From contig NZ_RFFL01000006.1 of the NCBI RefSeq assembly GCF_003696285.1, positions 124,001-188,000 on the forward strand: a DNA stretch of 64,000 bases, read 5' to 3'. Origin of the DNA: Stutzerimonas nitrititolerans. GTDB lineage: Bacteria > Pseudomonadota > Gammaproteobacteria > Pseudomonadales > Pseudomonadaceae. Shown one piece after another: positions 1-9,521 of this stretch; the stretch's first letter is position 1, and each line of letters starts with the position of its first letter. The notes under the pieces were generated by a model. The model was not told the DNA's origin. It saw nothing but the letters and a program-made list of their open reading frames with translations, and ran no database searches. Position numbers and translations under genes: made by a program.

Positions 1-168
1 GCCGGCCGCGCCGGACTGAGCGACCGGTTGCGCGGCGCTGTCCGCCTGGGAATAACCGCTGCCAACCGCCAGGACCACCATCAGCGCGCCAAAACAGCCA
101 GCTCCTGCCAGCAAGGACCGCGCACCGCTGAACAACCGATTTCTCGAACCGGAAACGTCATTTTCCAT
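1..168 (-). CDS. Partial hypothetical exported or membrane-anchored protein (N-terminus only)
   Basis: Reading leftwards from an ATG at 168, the frame stays open for 56 codons to the window edge. The start begins MENDVSGSRNR and is followed by a hydrophobic stretch (about residues 19-38) ending near SGYSQA, which resembles a signal peptide or a single membrane anchor; after that the chain turns Ala/Gln/Ser-rich. A GGGCGAG-like ribosome site lies just upstream. The gene is on the same strand as mreBCD but about 200 bases beyond the mreD stop. In Pseudomonas aeruginosa mreD is, as I recall, followed by maf; this N-terminus does not look like Maf. The body of the protein is outside the window and no function can be assigned. 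Confidence 0.55.
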   Translation of the reverse strand, partial: MENDVSGSRNRLFSGARSLLAGAGCFGALMVVLAVGSGYSQADSAAQPVAQSGAAG

Positions 169-365
169 AACCACTCGCCCGTGCTGTGCTTGGTGTTGGT
201 ATTTCTAGTTATCAGATTCGGGCCAGTAATGGCCTAAGGCTAGCGCCGCATGATTTCAGAAAACCTCACGCCGTACAAGGTCGCAACCGCCGCACATGAA
301 CTGTGTAGCAATTCGGAGAAAACGCAATGGACGGACGCCTGACCGGGCTTCAGCCGCGGCAGCCG

Positions 366-851
366 CTAATAGATCTGGAAACGTCGACGCAGCCATTGCA
401 GGCTGATGAAAACCCACGGCCACAGCAGGGCGCTGACCGGCACGGGCACCAGGAACAGCAGGGTCGGCGGGCGGTTGCCGGCCAGGGTATTGAGCCAGAG
501 CTGGACCAGTTGGCCGAGCCCGAGAATGATCAGCAGAACCATGCTCTGCTGCCAGAGCGGGAACATCCGCAGCCGCTGCTGCAGACTCAGCACCAGAAAA
601 ACGATCAGCAACAACGGCAGCCCGTTCTGGCCGAACAGGGTTCCGGAAAGCACATCGAGCATCAGCCCCAGGGCGAAGGCCGCGCCCAGGCCACCGCGAT
701 GCGGCAGCGTCAACACCCAGTAGACGACGAACAGCGCCAGCCAGAGAGGACGGCCGAGCTCGATGCTGTCGGGCAGCGGCGCCACGCTGAGCACCAGGGC
801 GAACAGCAGTGTCACCCAGATCACCCAGCCATTGTTCGCGCGCGGATTCAT
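366..851 (-). CDS. mreD: Rod shape-determining protein MreD
   Basis: Integral inner-membrane partner of MreC and MreB in the elongasome that guides lateral peptidoglycan synthesis. The 161-residue length is usual for MreD. The protein is almost wholly hydrophobic, with about five membrane segments and short basic loops such as PHRGG near residue 51, and ends in a basic tail (RRRFQIY). Its ATG at 851 overlaps the end of mreC by 4 bases, so the two are translationally coupled and it is the last gene of mreBCD. Identity is supported by order and topology more than by catalytic motifs, which MreD lacks. Confidence 0.93.
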   Translation of the reverse strand: MNPRANNGWVIWVTLLFALVLSVAPLPDSIELGRPLWLALFVVYWVLTLPHRGGLGAAFALGLMLDVLSGTLFGQNGLPLLLIVFLVLSLQQRLRMFPLWQQSMVLLIILGLGQLVQLWLNTLAGNRPPTLLFLVPVPVSALLWPWVFISLQWLRRRFQIY

Positions 852-1831
852 GGCCTGGCCTCGGCTTCCGCAGGTGCGGCCGGCGCAGGGGACGCGGACT
901 CTGTGGCAGGCGCCTCGGTGGCGTCGGATGGCTGGGTTTCCTGCTGGGCCGCTTCCCGGTCGGCATTTTCTTGTGCCTTCGCAGCCGCGGTAACCCGCTC
1001 TTCGGGGCTGCGCGAGTCACTGAACACCAGCAGCAGATAACGGCTGCGGTTGGGCATCGCCGTCGGGATGGCGCGCACGATGGCGAATGGCTGGCCGGAG
1101 CCACGAACCACCTCGGTCACCTGCCCCACCGGGTAACCACTGGGAAAGCGCTGCCCCAGGCCGGAACTCACCAGCAGATCACCCTCCTTGATATCCGCCG
1201 TTTCGGCGACGTGCCGCAATTCGAGATAGTCCGGATTGCCGGTTCCCACGGCAATCGCCCGCAAGCCGTTGCGGTTGACCTGTACCGGAATGCTGTGCGT
1301 GACGTCGGTGAGCAGCAGCACCCGCGCCGCGTAAGGCATCACTTCCACGACCTGGCCCATCAGCCCGCTGGCATCGAGAACCGGCTGTCCGACGAACACG
1401 CCGTCCTGCGCGCCCTTGTCGATCAGAATGCGGTGGGTGAATGGATTGGGATCGAGGCCGATCAGCTCGCTGACGATCACCTTGTCGTCGACCAGCGCCG
1501 CCGAGTTGAGAAGCTCGCGCAGGCGCACGTTCTGCTCGGTGAGCATCGCCAGCTTCTGCAGGCGCCGCTGCATCAGCAGAGCCTCGGCCTTGAGCTTCTC
1601 GTTCTCGGCGGCCAGGCTGGTACTGCTGGATATCTGCTCGGTGGTCCTTTGCCAGACACGCACCGGTAGGTCGGCCAACCAGTAGAAGGGCGTCAGCACC
1701 AGCCCCATCTGGCTTCGCACCGGCTTGAGAAGGTCGAAGCGCGCATCCACCACCATCAAGGTAACGCAGAGTACGGCCAGCACCAGCAGGCGCGCGCCGA
1801 GCAAGGGTCCTTTGGCGAAGAGCGGTTTGAT
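848..1831 (-). CDS. mreC: Rod shape-determining protein MreC; probable non-canonical AUC start
   Basis: Periplasmic scaffold protein with one N-terminal membrane anchor (about residues 12-30), a coiled coil (about 65-105) and the two beta-barrel domains typical of MreC, followed by a low-complexity Ala/Pro/Glu tail. It links MreB to the cell-wall synthases. Start choice is unusual: no ATG or GTG lies in frame near the anchor. A TTG at 1804 begins MLGARLL, but AAAGGA sits only 3 bases before it. An ATC at 1831, giving (M)IKPLFAKGPLLGARLL, lies 7 bases after a clean GAGGA (1839-1843). I chose the ATC; the 318-residue TTG form is the alternative. The upstream in-frame stop is at 1862-1864, so the protein cannot extend much further. 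Confidence 0.9.
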   Translation of the reverse strand: MKPLFAKGPLLGARLLVLAVLCVTLMVVDARFDLLKPVRSQMGLVLTPFYWLADLPVRVWQRTTEQISSSTSLAAENEKLKAEALLMQRRLQKLAMLTEQNVRLRELLNSAALVDDKVIVSELIGLDPNPFTHRILIDKGAQDGVFVGQPVLDASGLMGQVVEVMPYAARVLLLTDVTHSIPVQVNRNGLRAIAVGTGNPDYLELRHVAETADIKEGDLLVSSGLGQRFPSGYPVGQVTEVVRGSGQPFAIVRAIPTAMPNRSRYLLLVFSDSRSPEERVTAAAKAQENADREAAQQETQPSDATEAPATESASPAPAAPAEAEARP

Positions 1832-1867
1832 TGGCGGGTCCTCACAACTGCGAGCGTCGAACTAAAC

Positions 1868-1910
1868 GCGACAAGCCGAAAACAGGGTCGAGCTGCTTTC
1901 GGCTTGTCGC
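1868..1910 (-). promoter_or_regulatory. Perfect 14-bp hairpin between mreB and mreC
   Basis: GCGACAAGCCGAAA (1868-1881) and TTTCGGCTTGTCGC (1897-1910) are exact inverted repeats around a 15-base loop. The structure lies 26 bases after the mreB stop and about 25 bases before the mreC ribosome site. There is no U-tract after it on the minus strand, so it is more likely an mRNA-processing or partial attenuation element that lowers mreC/mreD relative to mreB than a full terminator. Function is inferred. Confidence 0.7.
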
Positions 1911-1936
1911 TGGGTGTCTTCCGGAGCGGTGAACGA

Positions 1937-3411
<1,475 letters not shown>

Positions 3412-3699
3412 ATGGCGCTTGAACGCCCCGAGGTGGAAAAGATCGCTCATCTGGCCCGCCTGGACCTGAATGAAGACGACCTGCCTCGTACCACCGAGAC
3501 CCTCAATAACATTCTCGGGCTGATCGACCGCATGCAGGCCGTCGACACCAACGGCGTCGAGCCCCTGGCCCATCCGCTGGAAACCACCCAGCGCCTGCGC
3601 CGCGACGAAGTGACCGAGACCAGCCAGCGCGACGCCTACCAGGCCATCGCCCCGGCCGTGGAAGAAGGCCTGTACCTGGTTCCGCGGGTAATCGAGTGA
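3412..3699 (+). CDS. gatC: Asp-tRNA(Asn)/Glu-tRNA(Gln) amidotransferase subunit C
   Basis: Small 95-residue subunit that wraps round GatA and stabilises the GatCAB complex, which amidates mischarged Asp-tRNA(Asn) (and Glu-tRNA(Gln)) in the cytoplasm. The family pattern is clear: [11 protein letters not shown] near the N-terminus, a helix with [16 protein letters not shown], then VEPLAHPLE and a C-terminal [10 protein letters not shown]. The start at 3412 has GGAG eight bases before it; a longer reading from 3211 begins in non-conserved sequence. It is the first gene of gatCAB, 14 bases before gatA. Confidence 0.97.
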   Translation: MALERPEVEKIAHLARLDLNEDDLPRTTETLNNILGLIDRMQAVDTNGVEPLAHPLETTQRLRRDEVTETSQRDAYQAIAPAVEEGLYLVPRVIE

Positions 3700-3713
3700 T
3701 CAAGGATTCCGAC

Positions 3714-5165
3714 ATGCATCAACTGACCCTCGCCGAGATCGCCCGCGGCCTCGCCGACAAGCAATTTTCCGCCGAAGAACTGACCCGCACCCTGCTGGCG
3801 CGCATCGCCCGGCTCGACCCGCAGCTCAACAGTTTCATCACCGTCACCGAAGAGCAAGCGCTCGCGCAGGCCAAAGCCGCCGACGCCCGCCGCGCTGCTG
3901 GCGAGAATGGCGCCCTGCTCGGTGCGCCCATCGGCCACAAGGACCTGTTCTGCACCAAAGGCATCCGCACCAGCTGCGGCTCGAAGATGCTCGACAACTT
4001 CGCCGCGCCCTACGACGCCACCGTGGTCGAGAAGCTCGGCGGCGCCGGCGCCGTCACCCTCGGCAAGCTGAACATGGACGAGTTCGCCATGGGCTCAGCC
4101 AACGAATCCAGCCATTACGGCCCGGTGAAGAACCCTTGGGACCTGACCCGCGTGCCGGGCGGTTCCTCCGGTGGTTCGGCCGCCGCCATCGCCGCGCGCC
4201 TGCTGCCGGCCGCCACCGGCACCGACACCGGCGGATCGATCCGCCAGCCGGCGGCGCTGACCAACCTCACCGGCATCAAACCCACCTACGGCCGTGTTTC
4301 GCGCTGGGGCATGGTCGCCTATGCCTCCAGTCTGGACCAGGGCGGCCCGCTGGCCCGCACCGCCGAGGACTGCGCGTTGATGCTCGGCGCCATGGCCGGT
4401 TTCGACCCGAAGGACTCCACCAGCGTCGACCAGCCGCTGGACGACTACCTCGCCGCCTTGAGCCAGCCGCTGGCCGGCCTGCGCATCGGCCTGCCGAAGG
4501 AATACTTCGGCGAAGGCCTGGATCCGAAGATCGCCGACGCGGTGATGGCCGTGGTCGAGCAGCTGAAGCTGCTCGGCGCCACGGTCAAGGACATCAGCCT
4601 GCCGAACATGCAGCACGCGATCCCTTCCTATTATGTGATCGCCCCGGCGGAGGCCAGCTCCAACCTGTCTCGCTTCGATGGCGTGCGTTTCGGCTTTCGC
4701 TGCGAAAGCCCGGTGGACCTCATCGACCTCTACAAGCGCTCGCGCGCCGAAGGCTTCGGCGACGAGGTCAAGCGTCGCATCATGGTCGGCACCTATGCGC
4801 TCTCGGCCGGCTATTACGACGCCTACTACCTGAAGGCCCAGCGTATTCGCCGCCTGATCAAGAACGACTTCGTCAGCGCCTTCGAGGACGTCGACGTCAT
4901 TCTCGGCCCGACCACGCCGAACCTGGCCTGGAAACTGGGCGAGAAGAACGCCGACCCGGTCTCGGCTTACCTGGAAGACATCTACACCATCACCGCCAAC
5001 CTCGCCGGCATCCCCGGCCTGTCCATGCCGGCCGGCTTCATCGACGGCCTGCCGGTGGGTGTGCAGCTGCTGGCGCCGTACTTTCAGGAAGCGCGCCTGC
5101 TCAACGTGGCGCATCAGTATCAGCAGGTCAGCGACTGGCATACACGGGTACCAGCCGGATTCTGA
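3714..5165 (+). CDS. gatA: Asp-tRNA(Asn)/Glu-tRNA(Gln) amidotransferase subunit A
   Basis: Amidase-signature subunit that hydrolyses glutamine (or asparagine) to supply ammonia for GatB. At 483 residues it has the normal length. The Ser-cisSer-Lys triad is present: Lys in GHKDLF (about 76), the cis-Ser in the glycine/serine-rich [10 protein letters not shown] (about 149-158) and the nucleophile in [10 protein letters not shown] (about 174-183). The ATG at 3714 gives the conserved [13 protein letters not shown] start; an upstream reading overlaps gatC and adds only MIKDSD. It sits between gatC and gatB in one operon. Confidence 0.98.
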   Translation: MHQLTLAEIARGLADKQFSAEELTRTLLARIARLDPQLNSFITVTEEQALAQAKAADARRAAGENGALLGAPIGHKDLFCTKGIRTSCGSKMLDNFAAPYDATVVEKLGGAGAVTLGKLNMDEFAMGSANESSHYGPVKNPWDLTRVPGGSSGGSAAAIAARLLPAATGTDTGGSIRQPAALTNLTGIKPTYGRVSRWGMVAYASSLDQGGPLARTAEDCALMLGAMAGFDPKDSTSVDQPLDDYLAALSQPLAGLRIGLPKEYFGEGLDPKIADAVMAVVEQLKLLGATVKDISLPNMQHAIPSYYVIAPAEASSNLSRFDGVRFGFRCESPVDLIDLYKRSRAEGFGDEVKRRIMVGTYALSAGYYDAYYLKAQRIRRLIKNDFVSAFEDVDVILGPTTPNLAWKLGEKNADPVSAYLEDIYTITANLAGIPGLSMPAGFIDGLPVGVQLLAPYFQEARLLNVAHQYQQVSDWHTRVPAGF

Positions 5166-5188
5166 ATAACGGCAATCGCGGACTTTCA

Positions 5189-5208
5189 CCTCTCTCCGTC
5201 GAGAGAGG
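5189..5208 (+). promoter_or_regulatory. Hairpin between gatA and gatB
   Basis: CCTCTCTC (5189-5196) and GAGAGAGG (5201-5208) pair perfectly around a CGTC tetraloop, 24 bases after gatA and 27 before gatB. It is followed by no U-tract, so read-through is expected. It may adjust the ratio or stability of the two messages; that role is inferred. Confidence 0.5.
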
Positions 5209-5235
5209 GGCTTACGGAATTCGAGGAACACGCAC

Positions 5236-6684
5236 ATGCAATGGGAAACCGTGATCGGGCTGGAGATCCACGCACAGCTCGCCACCCAGTCGAAGATCTT
5301 CTCCGGCAGCGCCACCGCTTTCGGCGCCGAGCCCAACACCCAGGCCAGCCTGGTCGACCTCGGCATGCCCGGCACGCTGCCGGTGCTCAACGCCGAGGCG
5401 GTGCGTATGGCCTGCCGGTTCGGCCTGGCGATCGACGCCGAAATCGCCGGGCAGAACGTCTTCGCCCGCAAGAACTACTTCTACCCCGACCTGCCCAAGG
5501 GCTACCAGACCAGCCAGATGGACCACCCCATCGTCGGCAAGGGCCATCTGGACATCACCCTCGAAGACGGCACGACCCGACGCATCGGCATCACCCGCGC
5601 GCACCTGGAAGAGGATGCCGGCAAGAGCCTGCACGAAGACTTCCACGGCATGAGCGGCATCGACCTGAACCGCGCCGGCACGCCCCTGCTGGAAATCGTT
5701 TCCGAGCCGGACATTCGCTCGGCCAAGGAAGCGGTGGCCTATGTGAAGGCCATTCACGCCCTGGTGCGCTATCTCGGCATCTGCGACGGCAACATGGCCG
5801 AAGGCTCGCTGCGCTGCGACTGCAACGTCTCGGTACGCCCCAAGGGCCAGGCCGAGTTCGGCACCCGCGCCGAGATCAAGAACGTCAACTCCTTCCGTTT
5901 CATCGAGAAGGCGATCAACCACGAAGTCCAGCGCCAGATCGAGCTGATCGAGGATGGCGGCAAGGTGGTGCAGGAAACCCGCCTGTACGACCCGAACAAG
6001 GACGAGACGCGCTCCATGCGCAGCAAGGAGGAAGCCAACGACTATCGCTACTTCCCCTGCCCCGACCTGCTGCCGGTGGTGATCGAGCAGAGCTTCCTCG
6101 ATGAGTTGCGCAGCGCGTTGCCGGAGCTGCCGCCGCAGAAGCGCGAGCGTTTCGAACGCGAGTTCGGCCTGTCCGCCTACGACGCCAGCGTGCTCTCGGC
6201 CAGCCGCGAACTGGCCGACTACTTCGAGCAGGTCAATGCCGCCTGTGGCGACGCCAAGCTGGCAGCCAACTGGGTGATGGGCGAGCTGTCCAGCCTGCTC
6301 AACAAGGAAGGCCTGGAGATCGAACAGTCGCCGGTTTCCGCCGAACAGCTGGGCGGCATGATCCTGCGCATCAAGGACGACACCATCAGCGGCAAGATCG
6401 CCAAGATGGTCTTCGAGGCGCTGGCTGCCGGCGAAGGCGCGACGGCCGATGAGATCATCGAGAAGAAGGGCCTCAAGCAGGTCACCGACTCCGGTGCCAT
6501 CGAGGCGATGCTGGATGAAGTGCTGGCGGCCAACGCCGAGCAGGTCGAACAGTACCGCGCCAGCGACGAAGCCAAACGCGGCAAGATGTTCGGTTTCTTC
6601 GTCGGCCAGGCGATGAAGGCCTCCAAGGGCAAGGCCAACCCCGGCCAGGTGAACCAATTGCTGAAGAAAAAGCTCGAAGGCTAG
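5236..6684 (+). CDS. gatB: Asp-tRNA(Asn)/Glu-tRNA(Gln) amidotransferase subunit B
   Basis: Kinase/transamidase subunit that activates the mischarged tRNA and transfers ammonia from GatA. The 482-residue protein begins [13 protein letters not shown], has the GatB signature around [13 protein letters not shown] (about 83-95) and [13 protein letters not shown] (about 140), the Zn-binding [10 protein letters not shown] region (about 192), and ends in the YqeY-like tRNA-binding tail [21 protein letters not shown] precedes the ATG. It is the last gene of gatCAB. Confidence 0.98.
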   Translation: MQWETVIGLEIHAQLATQSKIFSGSATAFGAEPNTQASLVDLGMPGTLPVLNAEAVRMACRFGLAIDAEIAGQNVFARKNYFYPDLPKGYQTSQMDHPIVGKGHLDITLEDGTTRRIGITRAHLEEDAGKSLHEDFHGMSGIDLNRAGTPLLEIVSEPDIRSAKEAVAYVKAIHALVRYLGICDGNMAEGSLRCDCNVSVRPKGQAEFGTRAEIKNVNSFRFIEKAINHEVQRQIELIEDGGKVVQETRLYDPNKDETRSMRSKEEANDYRYFPCPDLLPVVIEQSFLDELRSALPELPPQKRERFEREFGLSAYDASVLSASRELADYFEQVNAACGDAKLAANWVMGELSSLLNKEGLEIEQSPVSAEQLGGMILRIKDDTISGKIAKMVFEALAAGEGATADEIIEKKGLKQVTDSGAIEAMLDEVLAANAEQVEQYRASDEAKRGKMFGFFVGQAMKASKGKANPGQVNQLLKKKLEG

Positions 6685-6719
6685 CCGTAGCCCCGCAGAG
6701 CTTGTCCAAGAAGAAGAAC

Positions 6720-6774
6720 GTAGGGCCGAACTTGTTCGGCCATGCGATCGGCGGCCGAATGAATTCGGCCCTAC
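6720..6774. repeat. Inverted pair of 22-bp GTAGGGCCGAA palindromic repeats
   Basis: One unit runs 6720-6741 (GTAGGGCCGAACTTGTTCGG then CC) and a near-identical unit in the opposite direction runs 6753-6774, ending GGCCCTAC. Each unit is itself palindromic (GGCCGAA/TTCGGCC). The pair is BIME-like, in the gap after gatB. A second pair of the same family is at 56147-56196, which shows it is a dispersed repeat rather than a private terminator. Confidence 0.8.
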
Positions 6775-6831
6775 AGCCAGAGGACTATCAGCGCGCTTTG
6801 CGCTTCATCGACCGACACTGAAGGACGCCCC

Positions 6832-7245
6832 ATGCGCCTGGGAACATGGCACATAGTCCCGCTTCTGCTCGCCCTGTTCACGGCGGGCTGCGCCGAGCGC
6901 GCGCCGGCGCCATCCTCGCCCGAAGCGCGTACACCACCAGCGAGCCAGAGCCGTTTCAGCCAGCAAGGCAAGGCTTCCTTCTATGCCCGCATGCACCACG
7001 GCCAACGTACCGCCAGCGGCGAACTCCACGACCAGAACGCCATGGTCGCCGCTCATCGCTCGCTTCCCTTCGGCACACGCATAAGGGTGACCAACCTGCG
7101 GAACAACAAGCGGGTGACCGTTCGCATCAACGACCGCGGCCCCTTCGTGCGCGGACGCATCATCGACCTCTCACGCGCTGCCGCCGAGCGAATCGGGATG
7201 ATCGACCAAGGGGTTGCACGCGTGCGCATCGAAACGCTCGAATGA
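6832..7245 (+). CDS. RlpA-like double-psi beta-barrel lipoprotein (short form)
   Basis: 137 residues with a lipoprotein signal (lipobox FTAGC, Cys20), a short Ser/Pro linker and then a double-psi beta-barrel domain: GKASFYARMHHGQRTASGE, LPFGTRIRVTNL, VRINDRGPFVRGRIIDLS. This is the RlpA core, which in long RlpA proteins cleaves peptide-free glycan strands at the septum. The C-terminal SPOR domain of true RlpA is missing, so septal targeting is not expected. Its stop overlaps the ATG of the downstream exchanger (ATGA), so the two are co-translated. A periplasmic cell-wall role is likely; enzymatic activity is not proven. Confidence 0.85.
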   Translation: MRLGTWHIVPLLLALFTAGCAERAPAPSSPEARTPPASQSRFSQQGKASFYARMHHGQRTASGELHDQNAMVAAHRSLPFGTRIRVTNLRNNKRVTVRINDRGPFVRGRIIDLSRAAAERIGMIDQGVARVRIETLE

Positions 7246-8327
7246 CCCTGCTCATCGTCGGCAATCTGTTCGCCGGTCTGGCGCTGCTCGTTCTCGGCGC
7301 CGAAAGCCTGGTGCGCGGCGCGGCGCAACTGGCAAGGCGCATGGGCATCTCACCACTGGTGATCGGGCTGACGGTCGTGGCCTTCGGCACCAGCGCGCCG
7401 GAAGCCGCCGTCAGCATCAAGGCGTCGCTGAGTGGCAGCGGCGATATCGCTGTCGGCAACGTGATCGGCAGCAATATCGCCAATATCCTGCTGATTCTCG
7501 GCCTGTCGGCGCTGATAGCGCCGCTGAAAGTCGCCCGGCAGCTGATCCGTCTGGACGTACCCATCATGATCCTCGCCGGCCTGCTGAGCTTTGCCCTTGC
7601 CTGGAATGGCCGGATCAGCAGGTTGGACGGCAGCCTGTTGCTGGCCTGCCTGTTGGGCTACACGATCTTTCTGGTGATCGCCGGCAAACGGGAGAAGCAG
7701 CCACGCGACACCGACGAATTCGCCACGCAGTTCGGGGCGCCGTCCACCACTGCGCGCTTCGGCTGGCTGTTTCATCTGCTGCTGATCGCAATCGGCGCCG
7801 GCCTGCTGATCACCGGTTCCAATCTGCTGGTCGAAGGTGCCGTCGCCCTCGCGCGCGCCCTGGGCTTGTCGGAGCTGATCATCGGGCTGACGGTGGTGGC
7901 CGTCGGCACCTCGCTGCCCGAGCTGGCCACTTCACTGCTGGCGGTGTATCGAGGCGAGCGGGATATCGCCGTGGGCAACGTGGTGGGCAGCTGCATTTTC
8001 AATCTGCTGCTGGTATTGGGTGCCAGCGCTCTGGTGGCGAGCGACGGACTCTCCATTTCGCCCAATGCGCTGGCCTTCGATTTCCCCGTCATGCTTGCGG
8101 CGTTCGTCGCCTGCCTGCCGATCTTCCTTTCCGGATACAGCATTCGACGCTGGGAGGGCCTGCTGTTCTTCGGTTACTACCTCGCCTATACGCTGCACCT
8201 GGCGATGTTCTCCAGCGGCCTGCCGGTCATCGAGCTGTTCCGCCATGCAATGTCTCGCTACGTATTGCCCTTGACGGCGATAACCCTGGCGGTGATCTTT
8301 CTGCGCGCCTGGAAACACCAGCGCTGA
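7242..8327 (+). CDS. Calcium/sodium antiporter family protein, copy 1
   Basis: 361-residue inner-membrane cation/Ca2+ exchanger (YrbG/NCX type) with about ten membrane segments in two inverted halves. The alpha-1 repeat reads VAFGTSAPEAAVS then GNVIGSNIAN; alpha-2 reads VAVGTSLPELATS then GNVVGSCIFN. The acidic Glu of both repeats is kept. Oddly, the alpha-2 Asn that is normally in GSNIFN is Cys here (residue 251, codon 7992-7994), which may change ion selectivity. The start overlaps the RlpA-like stop. A second copy of the same length follows 29 bases downstream. Confidence 0.92.
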   Translation: MTLLIVGNLFAGLALLVLGAESLVRGAAQLARRMGISPLVIGLTVVAFGTSAPEAAVSIKASLSGSGDIAVGNVIGSNIANILLILGLSALIAPLKVARQLIRLDVPIMILAGLLSFALAWNGRISRLDGSLLLACLLGYTIFLVIAGKREKQPRDTDEFATQFGAPSTTARFGWLFHLLLIAIGAGLLITGSNLLVEGAVALARALGLSELIIGLTVVAVGTSLPELATSLLAVYRGERDIAVGNVVGSCIFNLLLVLGASALVASDGLSISPNALAFDFPVMLAAFVACLPIFLSGYSIRRWEGLLFFGYYLAYTLHLAMFSSGLPVIELFRHAMSRYVLPLTAITLAVIFLRAWKHQR

Positions 8328-8356
8328 GCCCTTCTTTTTTCGCGGAGTTTCGATTC

Positions 8357-9442
8357 GTGACACTCATGACTTTCGTCTATCTCATCGCCGGTCTGGTGCT
8401 GCTCGTCGCGGGTGCCGAGGTACTGGTACGCGGGGCTGCCAAACTGGCGGCGCAGTTCGGTATCTCGCCGCTGATCATCGGTCTGACGGTGGTCGCGTTC
8501 GGCACCAGTGCACCGGAAACCGCTGTCAGCGTGCAGGCCGCCCTGAACGGTAGCGGCGATATCGCCATCGGGAACGTGGTCGGAAGCAACATCGCCAACG
8601 TGCTGCTGATTCTCGGCATGACTGCTCTGGTCGCTCCATTGATCGTTTCGCGTCAACTGATTCGCCTGGATGTGCCGATCATGATTGGCGCCAGCCTGGC
8701 GACCTATGGGCTGGCGCTGGACGGCGCGCTCAGCCGCCTGGATGGCATCCTGCTGTTCGCCGCCGTCGTCGCCTACACGCTGTTCCTGATCATCAGCAGC
8801 CGCAGGGAAAATGCCGCGACGACCAACGACGAATTCACCAAGGAGTTCGGCCTGAACGAGCCCGCCAAGCCATATGCCGGCCTGATCAACGCCGCCCTGG
8901 TGATCGGCGGGCTGGTGCTGCTGGTGGTGGGCTCGAACTTCCTCGTCGAAGGCGCGGTAGCGCTGGCCCGTGCGCTGGGGCTGTCGGAGCTGGTGATCGG
9001 CCTGACCGTGATCGCGATCGGCACTTCGCTGCCCGAGTTGGCCACCTCGATTCTGGCGGCCATTCGCGGTGAACGCGACATCGCGGTCGGCAACATCGTC
9101 GGCAGCAACATTTTCAATCTGCTCTGCGTACTGGGTCTGTCCTCGCTGGTTTCGCCGCAGGCCATCGCGGTTTCGCCAACCGCGCTGGCGTTCGACTTCC
9201 CGGTGATGATCGCCGTCGCCGTCGCCTGCCTGCCGATCTTCTTCGCGGGCTACTGCATCAATCGCTGGGAAGGCGTGCTCTTCCTGGGCTACTACGTGGC
9301 CTACACCCTGTACCTGATCCTTGCCAGTACCGGCCGGCCGTTCGCCAACACCTTTGGCGATGCCATGCTCGGCTACGTGCTACCGCTGACGGCCGTCACA
9401 CTGATCGTCATCGCGGGTCGAGCCTGGAAAACTCAGCGCTGA
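8357..9442 (+). CDS. Calcium/sodium antiporter family protein, copy 2
   Basis: Tandem paralogue of the preceding exchanger, also 361 residues when the GTG at 8357 is used. The GTG has CGGAG nine bases upstream and gives MTLMTFVYLIAG, which aligns with MTLLIVGNLFAG of copy 1; the ATG at 8366 has no ribosome site. Both alpha repeats are canonical here (GTSAPETAVS, GNVVGSNIAN; GTSLPELATS, GNIVGSNIFN), including the Asn that copy 1 has lost. Probably co-transcribed with copy 1 and ended by the palindrome at 9458-9507. Confidence 0.92.
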   Translation: MTLMTFVYLIAGLVLLVAGAEVLVRGAAKLAAQFGISPLIIGLTVVAFGTSAPETAVSVQAALNGSGDIAIGNVVGSNIANVLLILGMTALVAPLIVSRQLIRLDVPIMIGASLATYGLALDGALSRLDGILLFAAVVAYTLFLIISSRRENAATTNDEFTKEFGLNEPAKPYAGLINAALVIGGLVLLVVGSNFLVEGAVALARALGLSELVIGLTVIAIGTSLPELATSILAAIRGERDIAVGNIVGSNIFNLLCVLGLSSLVSPQAIAVSPTALAFDFPVMIAVAVACLPIFFAGYCINRWEGVLFLGYYVAYTLYLILASTGRPFANTFGDAMLGYVLPLTAVTLIVIAGRAWKTQR

Positions 9443-9457
9443 CTCGGGTTCGCAACC

Positions 9458-9507
9458 AGGGTCTGTTCCGTTTCATTCGCGGTCGCGACGAACCAGGAAC
9501 AGACCCT
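9458..9507. repeat. AGGGTCTGTT-family palindrome (short copy)
   Basis: AGGGTCTGTTCC (9458-9469) is an exact inverse of GGAACAGACCCT (9496-9507), with a GC-rich middle. It lies between two convergent genes (exchanger 2 and bactofilin) and can act as a two-way terminator, but the same ends recur at 39389-39659 and 40985-41036, so it belongs to a dispersed family. Confidence 0.75.
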
Positions 9508-9521
9508 AGGGCACCCTGCCC

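Noticed and set aside
4095..6657. Long minus-strand frames over gatA and gatB (458 and 481 codons)
   Set aside because: Shadows of high third-position GC codons; no domain or ribosome site.
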